A stretch of DNA of 64,000 nt from Trebonia sp963777905. Lineage in GTDB: Bacteria; Actinomycetota; Actinomycetes; Streptosporangiales; Streptosporangiaceae. The DNA is taken from NCBI GenBank assembly GCA_963777905.1, contig CAVZSM010000008.1:1-64000 (forward strand), written 5' to 3'. Shown one piece after another: positions 51,957 to 60,940 of the stretch. Numbering within the stretch: position 1 is the stretch's first letter; the number at the start of each line of letters is the position of its first letter. The notes beneath the pieces are model-generated. The model did no database searches, was not told the DNA's origin, and saw only the letters and a program-made list of their open reading frames with translations. The translations under genes were made by a program, and so were the position numbers.

Positions 51957-53951
51957 TCACATTTCGTAGACGGTGGGCCTGGTGGTGTGGCTGCGTCCGG
52001 AGGGTGTGGTCCAGTGCATGACGCCGGGTTGGGGCTGGGTGAGCTGCCAGCCGGGTGCTTGCTTGCATCGGTGGTGGCGGCGGCAGGCGGGTGCGAGGTC
52101 GCACTGGCAGGTGATGCCGGCGGGGTAGGGGTGGGTGTGGTCGAGGTCGCAGAACACGGCCTGGGCGCCGCAGCCGGGGGCGGTGCAAGTCGCGGTGCGG
52201 GCGCGGATCAGGTCTTTGAGTTTGCGGCTGGGGGTGTAGCGGTCTTCGCGGCTGGCGTGGTCGCAGCTGCCTTTGGCGATCGGGGTGAAGGTGACGTTCA
52301 GCGCGCGCAGGAGTTCGGTGAGCGCGGCGGCCTGCCGGGTGTCGGGTCCGTCGCGGTTTCGCTGGCCGCTGTCCGGTGGCGGTATCCAGGGGTGGGGGCC
52401 GCGGGCGGGGCCGTGGGCGGCGGCGGTGCCGTCGGGGGCGAGCAGGGTGACGCGCCAGCGGGTGCGGGGGTGCAGGGAGGCGGCTTGCAGCAGGCGGCGG
52501 GTGTCGTCGGGGTCGGTTAGTCCCCAGCTGCCGGCTTCGCCGGGGGCGGTGGACCAGCCGTAGGCGGTGCCGGCCGGGATGGTGAGGTTGATCAGCGCGG
52601 GGAACGGCGCCGGCGGCCCGGGCGGGGCCCCGGGATCGTCGTGGTGGTCGTCGTCTTCGGTGGTGCCGCGGCGTTCGTGCTGCCATTGGGCATGTCGGGG
52701 CAGCCGTCCCAGCTGGCGTCATCATCGCCGTCGCCGGCGTCAGTGCTGTCGCGGCCGCCTGGGCGGCCGTCGCCGCCTGTACCTGCATCACCTGGGGGCG
52801 CGTCGTGTGTCTGGGGTGCGTCGCCGGGGGAGTCCTGGCCGGCCGCCGGGCTGCCGGAGCCGTCTCGGCCGGCGTGCCCGGCCGGGTCGGTGGGCCGGGG
52901 GCTGGTGAGCCGGTCGAGCGGGTGGCGGCCCTGGGTCAGGTCGTTGAAGGCCAGCACCCGCAGCCGCTGCAGGGTGCCGGGCAGCCCGCCGCGGCGCAGC
53001 GCGACCGCGAGCGCGTCGATGTGCGCCTTGGACGCGAGCGCGTCCTCGATCGCCAGTTCGCGGCCGGACAGGAACGCGTTGCCGGATTCCTCCCGCCCGG
53101 CCACCACCCGCTGCCGGTCCGCGCGGGCCTTGTCCTTGCCGCGGTTGAACGCTTCAGGGTCCAGCTTCATCGCCACCGCGGTGGCCTTGCGGGCCAGCTG
53201 GTCGTACCGCAGCCCGGGCGCGAGGGCGGCGAGGATCTCATCGGCGTGGGCGGCGTCGGCGTCGGTCAGGTGCTGGGTGGGTTTCCAGATGAGCCGGGCC
53301 CGGTAGTCGTCGATGAGCCCGGCGCCGAGGGCGGCCCAGGTGCGGGGCAGCCGGGCTGGCAGGTCGAGGGCCATGTCCATCATGTCCTGGGCGGCGCGGG
53401 AGGAGGTGACCAGTTCCATGCCGAGCTCGGCGTCGGGGAACTCGCCGTCCCGGCAGCCGCGCGGCACCCTCCGCGCCGCCGCGTCGGCTAGCTGGGCTTC
53501 GCGGCGGCGGGTGAACTCCGCGACCGCGGTCAGCTCCAGCCAGGCGGCGCGGGCCGCCAGCCGGCGGGCCGCGGACATCGCGCCGATGCACCTGATTGTC
53601 GGTCAGCCGGCCCAGGTCCCCGGCAGCTTGCTCGGTCAGCGCGGCGAGCACCGGGCCGGGGCGCATCGCGTCGGCGGACCGGTCCCGGGCGAACACCTCG
53701 CCGCCCAGCCCGTCCGGGCCCACCATCGCGGCCAGCTCCGCCAGGTCCACGTCGGCGGCGTCACCCAGGCCGATGGTGGCGGCCGGGCCCTCGACCTCCC
53801 ACTCCTCCGGAATCCGCGCCCGGCCCGCGTCCAGGTCGGCGATATACGACGCCATCTCCGCGTCGCCGTCCCAGTCATCGTCCCGCGCCGGGTCGCCGGG
53901 CGGCGGCTGCTCGCCGTCTGGCCCGGGACCGGGGAACGAGGCTTGGGACAC
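51957..53951 (-). pseudogene. DUF222/HNH endonuclease-domain protein (13E12-like), two frameshifts
   Basis: The gene starts at GTG 53951 (GGAG upstream) and reads SQASFPGPGPDGEQ... to GRLTDNQV. It continues in a second frame (GAMSAARRLAARAAW ... LTDADAAHADEILAALAPG ... LRVLAFNDLTQGRHPL), joined by one extra base near 53588. A third frame then carries PALINLTIPAGTAYGW ... the HNH part CTAPGCGAQAVFCDLDHTHPYP ... PACRRHHRCKQ, ending at 51957; the second shift lies between about 52620 and 52730. Full DUF222-HNH proteins are multi-copy in actinomycetes and carried by mobile DNA. With two shifts, no complete product is made unless the sequence is wrong. Confidence 0.82.
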
Positions 53952-54171
53952 TGCAAGCTCCAGATTCGAATAATCGTAGCTTCAATTTATGTCTACACGA
54001 ACACTATATCAAATCCTGGCGACAATCGGCGCCTTGAAAGCCACCATGTTCAAGATCTTTTCCGTTCCGGAGCAGGGTGGGAGCGGGAGTCACCGCGCGC
54101 CCGTTCGGAATGATCGGCTTGCTCGGCCGGGGAGCACGCGAGCGTATGCGCGCACCGATAGGATCGAGCGC

Positions 54172-55737
54172 GTGAATGCCGCGCGCCTGCAGCCACTGAA
54201 AACGCTCGTCAGGGAACACAAGCTGTTCTCGGCGGCGCTCGCGGCGGGCGCGTTCCTCCGGCTGCTCACCGTGCTCGGGTACCCGGGCGCGCTGTGGTTC
54301 GCCGGGGATTCCTACGTGTACCTGGGCGCCGCGCTGCGGCCGCAGCCGAACCTGTCCAAGGCGACCGGCTACTCGCTCTTCCTGCGGGCCCTGCTGCCGT
54401 TCCACAGCCTGACCCTGGTCGTCGTGCTGCAGCACCTGATGGGGCTGGCGGTCGCGGTCATGATCTACGTGCTGCTCCGCCGCAACAACGTTTCCAAGCT
54501 CTGGTCCACCGTCGCGACCCTGCCCGTGCTCCTCGACGGGTACATGATCGAAGACGAGCACCTGATCATGGCCGAGGCGCTGTTCACCTTCCTGCTGATG
54601 CTCGCCACGCTGATGCTGCTGTGGCGCAGGGACATCAAGTGGTGGACGGCGCTGATCGCCGGGCTGCTCGTCGGCTACGCCGTGGACGTCAGGACCGAAG
54701 GCGCGGTCGTGCTCGTCCTGTTCCCGCTGTTCCTGCTCATCCGCGGCTGGATGACCCATGGCTGGAAGCACCTGAGCGGCTGGCTCGCCGCCGTGGTGAT
54801 GGCGATCGGCTGCGTGATCCCGGTCGGCGCGTACGCAGGCTGGTTCCACTCCAGGACCGGGCATTACGGCGTCTCGGAGGCCACGGGCTTCTACCTGTGG
54901 GGCCGGGTCTCGTCGTTCGCGGACTGCGCGGTGATCAAGCCGACCGGCAGAGAGGCGCTCGTCTGCCCGACCCAGCCGCTGACCAAGCGGACCCCGCCGG
55001 GCAACTTCATCTGGCACGCGCCCCAGGTGCACACCGACCTCAACAGCACCGGCGGCCCGGTCGACCCCACGAACAACCAGCTGCTCACGGACTTCGCGAT
55101 CCACGCGATCGAGGCGCAGCCGCTCGGCTACGTGAAGACGGTCGTGAAGAACACGATGCTGTCGTTCGGCTTCCCGCGGATCGCCTACCCGGGCGGGGGC
55201 ACGGTCTACTACTACAGCTTCCACCTGACCTACAAGTCCCCGCACAGGAACCTGCTCCCGCCCAACAACCACGTCTGGATCAAAGGCGGCACCGCGTACC
55301 AGGACTGGCTGAGCTACGGCCACCAGGCGCCGGGCCGGGTGATCAATGTCTTCGCCGCGCCGATCGCGGTGTACCAGCGGCTGGTGTTCACCTACGGGCC
55401 GCTGCTCGCGCTGATCTTCCTCGTCGGGCTCGGCGGGCTGTTCAGCCTGCGGCTCAGCAGGCGCCCGCGCGAGATCCGGCTGCGCTGGGCGCCGCGCGGC
55501 ACCAGCATGCTGCCGTGGGTGACCGCGGTCGCGCTGCTCATCACCCCGATCGCCATCGCCGACTTTGACTACCGGTACCTGCTGCCTGTGATCCCGTTCG
55601 CCTGCCTCGCGGCGGGCCTGGGGTTCGCGCCCGCGAAGCGCCGCACGGACCCGCAGGACGGGGCCGGAGATCAGAGCCCGGTATTGGCCCAGGAGATCGA
55701 CTCCGGCGCCACCAGCGGGGTGCCGACCTCCAGCTGA
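54172..55737 (+). CDS. polytopic membrane protein, GT-C glycosyltransferase-like
   Basis: A 521-residue protein with about 10-11 membrane helices. The first extracytoplasmic loop has GDSYVYLGAALRPQPNLSKATGYSLFLRALLPFHS, where the Asp in GDS resembles the catalytic Asp of GT-C (PMT/ArnT) enzymes. Another acidic motif is LLDGYMIEDEHLIMAEALFTFLLML. A long outer loop lies between helices 8 and 9. Glycosylation of a lipid or protein with a polyprenyl-linked sugar is plausible but unproven. The GTG at 54172 follows TAGGAT by 7 nt (leaderless). The 3' end overlaps the convergent gene by 67 nt. Confidence 0.75.
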   Translation: MNAARLQPLKTLVREHKLFSAALAAGAFLRLLTVLGYPGALWFAGDSYVYLGAALRPQPNLSKATGYSLFLRALLPFHSLTLVVVLQHLMGLAVAVMIYVLLRRNNVSKLWSTVATLPVLLDGYMIEDEHLIMAEALFTFLLMLATLMLLWRRDIKWWTALIAGLLVGYAVDVRTEGAVVLVLFPLFLLIRGWMTHGWKHLSGWLAAVVMAIGCVIPVGAYAGWFHSRTGHYGVSEATGFYLWGRVSSFADCAVIKPTGREALVCPTQPLTKRTPPGNFIWHAPQVHTDLNSTGGPVDPTNNQLLTDFAIHAIEAQPLGYVKTVVKNTMLSFGFPRIAYPGGGTVYYYSFHLTYKSPHRNLLPPNNHVWIKGGTAYQDWLSYGHQAPGRVINVFAAPIAVYQRLVFTYGPLLALIFLVGLGGLFSLRLSRRPREIRLRWAPRGTSMLPWVTAVALLITPIAIADFDYRYLLPVIPFACLAAGLGFAPAKRRTDPQDGAGDQSPVLAQEIDSGATSGVPTSS

Positions 55738-56435
55738 ATCTCCGCGTGTTTCGTCAGCGGAACATCCCGCGGATTCCCCGTGAACACCTTCCCGTTGACC
55801 AGGACGGTGACGTGCCCGTGCGCCGGCCCGACGACGTCCGGCCCGAGCTGCTGGCCCCATTCGTCGAAGAACTGGCCGAGCGTGTACGTCCGCTGCACCG
55901 GCGACTCGATGTGCACGATCCCGTCGGCGGCGTGCGTGTGCAGCCAGTAAAAGCACGTTCCCGAGCCGATGAACGGTCCGGCCTGGGTCTGCTGCGCGAC
56001 CCCGCCAGGGATTCCGATCGACGCCGGGACCTGGCGGGCCGCGCCGTTCACGAAGATCGTCAGGTGCGCGTGGATGTGGAAGAGCGTCTGCTCGCCCGCG
56101 TTGCAGCTGATGCCGTCGACGGGCGACCCGATCGCGGCGGTCGCGGTGCTGGCCAGCGGGGGCGCGCTGGGGACGGGGACGGCTTCGGGCCCGAGCGGGC
56201 CGCCCGCCGGCGCCGGCTGCAGGGCGCCGAGGGTGCTCAGCGGCGCGTATCCCGCTGGCGTGGCGGACGAGCCGCCGCTGACGGCGAGCGTCACGCCCAC
56301 CGCGATCGCGGCCGCGACGATGACCGCGCCGCCGCCGATCGCGGCCACCCGGATCCGCCGCTTGCGCTGCTGCTCGGCCTTGCGCGCCTGCTCAAGGCGC
56401 TGTCTTCTGCTATCCCGGGAGTTCTGCTTGGACAC
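55671..56435 (-). CDS. histidine-rich membrane-anchored extracytoplasmic protein
   Basis: A 254-residue protein. The basic N-terminus (KAEQQRKRRIRV) is followed by one membrane helix (AAIGGGAVIVAAAIAVGVTLAV) and an outside domain. Motifs are HIHAHLTIFVNG, GTCFYWLHTHAADGIVHIESP, TLGQFFDEWGQQLG and AHGHVTVLVNGKVF, with conserved-looking His pairs and two Cys (SCNAGEQ, GTCFY). I know the pattern from actinomycete hypothetical proteins but no function. The His clusters suggest metal binding. It is convergent with the GT-C-like gene. Confidence 0.72.
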   Translation of the reverse strand: MSKQNSRDSRRQRLEQARKAEQQRKRRIRVAAIGGGAVIVAAAIAVGVTLAVSGGSSATPAGYAPLSTLGALQPAPAGGPLGPEAVPVPSAPPLASTATAAIGSPVDGISCNAGEQTLFHIHAHLTIFVNGAARQVPASIGIPGGVAQQTQAGPFIGSGTCFYWLHTHAADGIVHIESPVQRTYTLGQFFDEWGQQLGPDVVGPAHGHVTVLVNGKVFTGNPRDVPLTKHAEIQLEVGTPLVAPESISWANTGL

Positions 56436-56490
56436 CGCATCAGCGTAGTCAAAGATTTATCCCGAACGTCCCCGGCTGACTCGCCGCGGT

Positions 56491-57504
56491 TCACCTGGCT
56501 CCGGCGGCGATGGGCGACCTCGCGGGGGACGCCTGTTTCACCGTCCGGATGATCGGCGCCGTCTCCACGCGCTGCACGCCGGGCAGCGTCGCGGCCTTGG
56601 CGGTCAGGAACTCGTAGAACTCGCTCTCGTCGCGGCATATCACGCAGGCCGCGAGGTTGGCCGCGCCCGTGGTCGCGGCGGCGTAGGCGACCTCGGGAAA
56701 CTTCGCCAGCGCCGTGCCGGCGGCGGCGAGGTCCGCCGGCGGCACCGATAGCCACAACCACGTCGCCGACCGGAAGCCGAAGGCCGGCATGTCAAGCTCG
56801 ACGTCGAAATACAGCACGCCGGCGGCGCGCAGCTGGTCCATGCGGCGCCGGACCGTGGACTCCGACCAGCCGGTGGCCGTCGCCAGCTCGGCGTGCGAGG
56901 CACGCCCGTCCACTCCGAGCGCGTCGAACAGCGCGAAATCGAGCTCGCCGAGCTCGACGTGACTGCCGGAGTGACTGCCGGGGTGGCCGCCGGCGTGGCC
57001 GGCGCGGACAGGCAGCCGAAGCGGCTCGACCCGCAACGCGGGGAGCACCTGGAGGAACCCGAGGGCGTCAGGGCCGCCGGTGAACATGTGCAGCAGGGAA
57101 TGCGCGGTCACGTCCACGATGCGCTCGCCGCGGGGCAGCTTGGCGAGCAGCGCCTCGCGGTCTTCCCGCGCGTCGCCGCGCAGCGTGCAGAGCACCTCGG
57201 TGTTGCCGGACAGCAGCTGGATCCACGCCGTGTCGGCCCGCCGCGCCAGCGCGGCGGCGATGGCGGGACCGGCTCCGGGAACGCACCGGATGCGCAGGAA
57301 CCAGCCAAGCGAGCCGAGCTGCTTGCGCGCCTTCAGCCCGACCACGCGGAGCATTCCCGCGGAACGCAGCCGGCGATACCGGCGGGCCACCGTCTGGTCG
57401 GAGACGCCGAGAACCTCCGCGAGCTGGCTGAACGAGGCCCGCCCGTCCACGCCGAGGCATTGGGCGAGCTGCCGGTCCAGGTCGTCGATCGTGGTGGTAT
57501 CCAT
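56491..57504 (-). CDS. double-domain Lrp/AsnC-family regulator
   Basis: A 337-residue protein made of two Lrp units in tandem. Each has an AsnC-type winged helix (LDRQLAQCLGVDGRASFSQLAEVLGVSDQTVARRYRRL and DFALFDALGVDGRASHAELATATGWSESTVRRRMDQL) and a following RAM-like ligand domain. A Gly/His repeat (GHAGGHPGSHSGSHVELG) links the halves. ATG 57504 (or GTG 57507) is the start. It is divergent from the MFS gene and probably controls it and itself through the inverted repeat between them. Confidence 0.88.
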   Translation of the reverse strand: MDTTTIDDLDRQLAQCLGVDGRASFSQLAEVLGVSDQTVARRYRRLRSAGMLRVVGLKARKQLGSLGWFLRIRCVPGAGPAIAAALARRADTAWIQLLSGNTEVLCTLRGDAREDREALLAKLPRGERIVDVTAHSLLHMFTGGPDALGFLQVLPALRVEPLRLPVRAGHAGGHPGSHSGSHVELGELDFALFDALGVDGRASHAELATATGWSESTVRRRMDQLRAAGVLYFDVELDMPAFGFRSATWLWLSVPPADLAAAGTALAKFPEVAYAAATTGAANLAACVICRDESEFYEFLTAKAATLPGVQRVETAPIIRTVKQASPARSPIAAGAR

Positions 57505-57519
57505 CACGCTCAGCCTAGC

Positions 57520-57543
57520 GAATGTCGAGATCCGCCGACATTC
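57520..57543. promoter_or_regulatory. inverted repeat in the Lrp/MFS divergent promoter
   Basis: GAATGTCG (57520-57527) and CGACATTC (57536-57543) form a perfect 8-bp inverted repeat with an 8-bp spacer, 16 bp upstream of the Lrp-type gene. Related ACATTCCGG and GAACATTACGG pieces follow at about 57570-57600. A binding site for the adjacent Lrp protein is inferred. Confidence 0.5.
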
Positions 57544-57609
57544 CGGCGCTGGCTAACGGGTGCGGTCACATTCCGGCCAGGGTGGGTGTCGAACATTACG
57601 GGAGGCGAG

Positions 57610-59118
57610 ATGAAGAAGTGGTGGCCGCTGGTGGCGGTCTGCGCGGGGACGTTCATGTTGCTGGTCGACGTGACGATCGTGACCGTGGCGCTCCCCGACA
57701 TGGCGCGTGAGCTGCACACGACGTTTCAGGACCTGCAGTGGGTGATCGACCTGTACGCGCTGGTGCTGGCGGCGCTGGTGCTGACGGTGGGGTCGGTCGC
57801 GGACCGGCTCGGGCGGCGCCGGGTGTACCTGATCGGCCTGGTGGTGTTCGCGTTGTCCTCGCTGGCGTGCGGCCTGGCGCCGAACGTCGGCGTGCTGATC
57901 GCCGCGCGCGGCGTGCAGGGGCTCGGCGCGGCGGCGATGTTCGCGACGACGATGGCGCTGATCAGCAGCTCGTACTCGGGACGCGAGCGGGGCGTGGCGT
58001 TCGGAGTGTGGGGCGCGGTCAACGGCGCGGCGGCGGCCGCGGGCCCGATCGTCGGCGGCCTGCTGGCGACGCACTTCGGCTGGCGGTGGATCTTCCTGGT
58101 GAACCTGCCGGTCAGCGTCGCGGCGGTGGGGATGACGCTGCTGGTCGTCCGGGAGTCGCGCGATCCGCATCCGTCGCGTGTCGACGTGCCCGGCATGGTG
58201 AGCTTCACGGTGGCGGCCGCCGCCCTGACCTACGCGCTGATCCGGGGCGCGTGGGGTACGGGGCTGACGGTGGAGATGCTGGCGATCTCGGTGGTGGCGC
58301 TGGTGGTGTTCGTCCTCGTCGAGCGCCGCAGCGAGTATCCGATGCTGGACCTGGCGCTGCTGCGCAACGCGTCGTTCACGACGCTGCTCGTCGCGGGCGC
58401 GCTGCTGTCAGCGGCCGCGTGGGCGAGCCTGACGTATGAATCGCTGTGGCTCCAGACGGTGCTCGGCCTGACCCCGATCCAGGCGGGCCTGGTGCTGCTG
58501 CCGGCGAGCCTGGCCGCGTTCGGGGTGTCCGCGGCGATCGGCCGGGTGCTGCACACGACGTCGCCGCGGCTGCTGATCGGCAGCGGGCTGCTGGTCATCG
58601 CCGCGGGCGCGCTGGCGCAGGGCGTGATCAGGACCGGGTCCAGCTGGTGGGTCGTGATGCCGGGCCTGTTCCTTGTCGGGATCGGCGCCGGGCTGGCGAT
58701 GGCGCCGCTGTCCGCGACCGCGATGGGCGCGGTGGACCGCTCGCGGGCCGGCATGGCCGCGGGAGCGGTCAGCACGTTCCGGCAGCTGGGCTACGCGTTC
58801 GGCATCGCTGTGCTCGGTGAGGTCTTCCACGCCGGCCTCGTCCGGGTGGCGGGCCCGGCGCTGGCCAGCGAGCTCAGCGGCGGCGAGGCGGGCGCGGTGA
58901 TGGCCCGGTCACCGGCGCTGGTGCCGGTGGTGCACCACGCGTTCGCGGCCGGGCTCGACGCGACGTTCGCCGTGGCGGCCGGCCTCGGCGCGGTGGGGGG
59001 CGTTCTGGTGCTGGTGTTCGTCAGGCCGTCGAAAGCCCCGGCCGCGGCGCCCGGCGGCGTATCCTATGAGACAGAGGGTGAGTCGGCCGGGCGGTCGCGC
59101 CGGACCGCGGTCCGGTGA
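57610..59118 (+). CDS. MFS drug-export transporter (DHA2, 14 TM type)
   Basis: A 502-residue efflux protein. Motifs include LLVDVTIVTVALPDMARELHTTFQDLQWVIDLYAL in TM1-2, the loop GSVADRLGRRRVYLIGL, RGVQGLGAAAMFATTMALIS and motif C-like GPIVGGLLATHFGWRWIFLVNLP. The ATG at 57610 has GGAGG 4 nt before it; the frame is open far upstream across the divergent promoter but that part is not coding. The final 15 codons (TEGESAGRSRRTAVR) lie inside the 5' end of the RNase P RNA gene, which is unusual. Expression is probably controlled by the divergent Lrp-type regulator. Confidence 0.9.
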   Translation: MKKWWPLVAVCAGTFMLLVDVTIVTVALPDMARELHTTFQDLQWVIDLYALVLAALVLTVGSVADRLGRRRVYLIGLVVFALSSLACGLAPNVGVLIAARGVQGLGAAAMFATTMALISSSYSGRERGVAFGVWGAVNGAAAAAGPIVGGLLATHFGWRWIFLVNLPVSVAAVGMTLLVVRESRDPHPSRVDVPGMVSFTVAAAALTYALIRGAWGTGLTVEMLAISVVALVVFVLVERRSEYPMLDLALLRNASFTTLLVAGALLSAAAWASLTYESLWLQTVLGLTPIQAGLVLLPASLAAFGVSAAIGRVLHTTSPRLLIGSGLLVIAAGALAQGVIRTGSSWWVVMPGLFLVGIGAGLAMAPLSATAMGAVDRSRAGMAAGAVSTFRQLGYAFGIAVLGEVFHAGLVRVAGPALASELSGGEAGAVMARSPALVPVVHHAFAAGLDATFAVAAGLGAVGGVLVLVFVRPSKAPAAAPGGVSYETEGESAGRSRRTAVR

Positions 59119-59490
59119 GGAAGGTCCGGGCTCCACACGGCAGGGTGGTCGGTAACACCGACCCGGGGTGACCCGCGGGACAGTGCCACAGAAAACAGAC
59201 CGCCGCTGCCGCCCGTTTACGGACGGCAACGGTAAGGGTGAAACGGTGGTGTAAGAGACCACCAGCGCCGCAGGTGACTGCGGCGGCTCGGTAAACCCCA
59301 CCCGGAGCAAGGTCAAGAGGGCCCATGCCGCTGTAAGCGGCGCGGGCCTGCGCGAGCGATTGAGGGCTGCCCGCCCGATGCTCGCGGGTAGACCGCACGA
59401 GGCTGTCGGCAACGGCAGTCCCAGATGGATGACCGCCGGCCCGCGCAAGCGGGCGCACAGAACCCGGCCTACAGGCCGGCTCACCCCCTC
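59074..59490 (+). ncRNA. rnpB: RNase P RNA, class A
   Basis: Catalytic RNA for tRNA 5' maturation. The P1 helix pairs GGTGAGTCGGCC (59078) with GGCCGGCTCACC (59474-59485). Universal segments occur in order: GAGGAAGGTCCGGGCTCC, ACAGTGCCACAGAAAACAGA, GGTAAGGGTGAAACGGTGGTG with AAGAGACCACCAGC, CTCGGTAAACCCC, then AGATGGATGACCGCC and ACAGAACCCGGCCTACAGGC. The length of about 415 nt fits high-GC actinomycetes. The ends are set from P1 and may be off by a few bases. The MFS stop codon (59116-59118) lies within it. Confidence 0.95.
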
Positions 59491-59906
59491 TTAGGCTCCT
59501 GACCTGGGGCGGGACTCTGGTCACTAAGCGGTCGTGGCACTTTCGGGGCAAACCGGCCACGCCGCCACCTCCCCCACAGAAGGGCACCATTCTACGCGGC
59601 TACTGTGACGCTTAAGCATCAAGCAAGCCTTGTTTGCGGCAGCAGCAAACGGCAGCAACCACATCATCCTCAGCTGACCTTGATCGCCCGACATCGACGC
59701 CCTGACCTGCTTGAATGGCCTCTCTTGACCTTCCTGCCACTCGTTCACACCGAGGAGATCACCGGTCTGCTGCGGGTAGCGGCTGACAGCTCGTGGGCAC
59801 TCATCGCCATGATCGCAATCGGGGCACGGCATCGCTGCCTGGCGAGTTTCATCGGCCCAGGCAGGGCAGTCTAAGGGGACTATGACGGCCGAAGGAGGAC
59901 GTGGTG
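59491..59906. other. region after rnpB, no gene seen
   Basis: About 415 bp. Open frames exist on both strands (for example 59605-59874), but their base composition at third positions is not GC-rich and no motif or ribosome site supports them. TTAGGCTCCTGACCTGGGGC directly after rnpB gives no clear hairpin. I call it non-coding. Confidence 0.5.
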
Positions 59907-60143
59907 ATGGGCAAGGCAGGATTCGCGCTGGCTGGCGCGCTCGCGGGCGCGCTGGTCGCCAGCCAGTGGAAAGACATCACGCGCTACGTGAAGATCGAGC
60001 TGATGTCGTCCGGCGATGGGCATCCCGGCGTTGTGCCGGCCAGCGGAAGCCACCGCTACCCGGAGATCCCTGGGCAGGGGACGCCGGACGGGACGGGGGA
60101 GTTTGACTCTGCTGACCGCGGCGGCCCGGCAGCGAACGGTTAG
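59907..60143 (+). CDS. DUF6893-like small protein
   Basis: A 78-residue protein: an N-terminal membrane helix (GKAGFALAGALAGALVASQW), a short basic segment (KDITRYVKIELMSSG) and a Gly/Pro/Asp-rich tail (YPEIPGQGTPDGTGEFDSADRGGP). I recognise similar small actinomycete proteins (DUF6893-like) of unknown function. The ATG at 59907 is preferred over two GTGs upstream because GAAGGAGG is 8 nt before it. Confidence 0.65.
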   Translation: MGKAGFALAGALAGALVASQWKDITRYVKIELMSSGDGHPGVVPASGSHRYPEIPGQGTPDGTGEFDSADRGGPAANG

Positions 60144-60324
60144 CGCTGGGTTCCTCTTCGGCGATCCGGTGCGGCATTTGTAGCAGCCGGATGGAGGTCA
60201 CCAGGGCGATGCCGCCGATGAGGTTCCCGAAGCCCGACCCCGCCAGCGCTAGCGCCCGGTCGCCCCAGGTATACGCCGCGCGGCCGCCGAGCAGCCCGGT
60301 GAACAGAGGAAGACGTGAACCCAC
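60144..60324 (-). pseudogene. C-terminal remnant resembling a formate/nitrite-type transporter
   Basis: A minus-strand frame reads GRAAYTWGDRALALAGSGFGNLIGGIALVTSIRLLQ, similar to the last helix of FNT-family channels (GN-x-GG-x3-VT pattern). Upstream of this the rest of such a gene is absent, replaced by the oppositely oriented gene at 60315. Downstream the frame runs on into non-homologous sequence. I read it as a truncated remnant; the assignment rests on a short motif. Confidence 0.4.
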
Positions 60325-60743
60325 TGATCTGCATCCGGGGCTCCGCCTCCCCCGGGCACAGCTACCCGATGACTCCCCTGAACGTGAAGAACACGGGAGA
60401 CTCCCCGATGAATGTCACGTACTCGGCCAATCCGGCGGATGCCATGACGTGGCTGAAAGTCTCCCCGGCCGAAATCCTCCCCGGGGCATCAGCGAGCATC
60501 CCCGTGACCCTGGTGGTCCCGTCGAACGCAGGTTCCGGGGAAAGCTACGTGATCCTGACGGCGGGGGGTGCCCACTTCGACGTCAGGTTCAGCGTCGGAG
60601 TCTCCCCTCCTCGCGAGTGCGTCGCGGCCGGGTATGACCCTCCCCAGGGAACCAGCTCTTTGGTGTTCTTGTGGCTGATAATTCTCGTGGTGATCGTCCT
60701 CGTGGTTGTCTGGATACGGAGGAGGCTGGCAGGAAGATTGTGA
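60315..60743 (+). CDS. membrane-anchored Ig-like small protein
   Basis: A 142-residue protein with a beta-sandwich-like domain (HSYPMTPLNVKNTGDSPMNVTYSA, ILPGASASIPVTLVVPSNAGSGESYVILTAG) followed by one C-terminal membrane helix (SLVFLWLIILVVIVLVVVWI) and a basic anchor RRRLAGRL. No signal peptide is visible in front, although the domain should be outside, so the N-terminus may be truncated. The GTG at 60315 has AGAGGAAG upstream. Its GC is lower than in neighbouring genes, which may point to transfer. Confidence 0.55.
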   Translation: MNPLICIRGSASPGHSYPMTPLNVKNTGDSPMNVTYSANPADAMTWLKVSPAEILPGASASIPVTLVVPSNAGSGESYVILTAGGAHFDVRFSVGVSPPRECVAAGYDPPQGTSSLVFLWLIILVVIVLVVVWIRRRLAGRL

Positions 60744-60940
60744 ACTCCCCTCATGGCAATTGGATTCTCGCCATAGACGCTGACGTTACTGCACCAGTAC
60801 CCGTCGAAGAGAGCGGCAGCTGCCGGTTGCAGTTTGGGTTGCAGTCTGTGTGCGTCTGGGGGTGTCTTCAGCCGTCTACACTGGCCTGCAACCTGCGCGT
60901 ATAGACGCCCATAGACACGCAGTGAACAGCTGGAGCGGTC

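Noticed and set aside
54004..55956. 650-residue minus-strand frame
   Set aside because: It is antisense to the polytopic membrane protein and has the composition of a shadow frame.
59605..59874. 89-residue plus-strand frame after rnpB
   Set aside because: Third codon positions are not GC-rich, there is no ribosome site and no recognisable motif; the opposite frame at 59524-59832 is equally weak.
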